From: an uncultured Selenomonas sp.
GTDB lineage: Bacteria > Bacillota > Negativicutes > Selenomonadales > Selenomonadaceae
Length of the DNA: 5,373 nt
Reading direction: 5' to 3'
Assembly: GCA_937915915.1 (NCBI GenBank)
Contig: CALGGN010000186.1
Span: forward strand, 1 to 5,373
The translations under genes were made by a program, and so were the position numbers. This document shows positions 5,204 through 5,373 of the stretch, one piece after another; positions within the stretch are counted from its first letter, which is position 1; each line of letters starts with the position of its first letter. The notes below the pieces were generated by a model. That model was not told where the DNA came from, made no database searches, and was given only the letters and a program-made list of their open reading frames with translations.

Positions 5204-5373
5204 TTAAAATTCGTCTTCCTGTACACTGCTTACCTCGTCGCCGAGTTCGCCTGTTACGGGAACGTTATTGGGGGTGATTATATATGCTCTGTCGGCAACC
5301 TTTTTGAAATCGCCGTCATTTGCGTATGATACACCGTAGAGAACGTCGATTATTCTCTGAGCGGCATCATTCT
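5204..5373 (-). CDS. sepF: Cell division protein SepF, C-terminal fragment (partial at window edge)
   Basis: The last 56 codons are in the window; the N-terminal part lies beyond it. They include A-A-Q-R-I-I-D-V-L-Y-G-V-S-Y-A, then N-D-G-D-F-K-K-V-A, then Y-I-I-T-P-N-N-V, which is the conserved end of the SepF domain (R-I-x-D-F-L-x-G-x-x-Y-A, G-x-x-x-K-V, F-L-x-x-P-x-N-V). An acidic tail ending in E-D-E-F follows. SepF binds the membrane and the C-terminal tail of FtsZ, and anchors or bundles the Z ring. It ends 19 bases before divIVA on the same strand, a usual pairing in the Gram-positive division cluster, although ylmG and ylmH, often found between them, are missing here. Confidence 0.9.
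   Translation of the reverse strand, partial: NDAAQRIIDVLYGVSYANDGDFKKVADRAYIITPNNVPVTGELGDEVSSVQEDEF

Overview
This window looks like a piece of a Firmicutes genome or metagenomic contig. Most of it (about 1-4600) is the head-packaging end of a tailed, SPP1/PBSX-type phage or prophage. The right end (about 4600-5373) carries host-type cell-division genes. SepF and DivIVA are hallmarks of Gram-positive bacteria, and strong GGAGG ribosome binding sites and the terminase/portal families fit the same phylum. Clostridia or Negativicutes of gut or rumen type are plausible, but that is an inference from protein flavour only.

Layout, read along the minus strand (right to left), which is the coding strand for all but one gene: the C-terminal end of sepF; divIVA, intact at its N-terminus but perhaps altered at its C-terminus; a 65-residue basic protein of the 'GARPGAGRK' type; the C-terminal third of a phage DNA adenine/cytosine-N4 methyltransferase; a cluster of CGGTTGC repeats; terminase small subunit; terminase large subunit; portal protein; a small 81-residue protein; and the first 22 codons of a minor head (head morphogenesis) protein that runs off the left edge. 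Most of these genes touch or overlap (GTGA and TGATG junctions), as in a phage packaging/head operon. The large terminase moves DNA into the prohead through the portal. The small terminase picks the start site. The minor head protein joins the assembling head.

The one exception is a 99-codon gene on the plus strand (140-439). It is wedged between the 81-residue gene and the minor head gene and has its own extended -10 promoter and strong ribosome binding site. Its product looks like a stand-alone Cas2-like (ferredoxin-fold) protein. No cas1, CRISPR repeats or other cas genes are visible. This gene is the best candidate here for accessory phage biology (a 'moron').

Two other places deserve attention. 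One is the CGGTTGC repeat/palindrome cluster just before the small terminase, a candidate packaging or operator site. The other is the divIVA/phage junction near 4600, which may be a real integration or rearrangement point or an assembly chimera.
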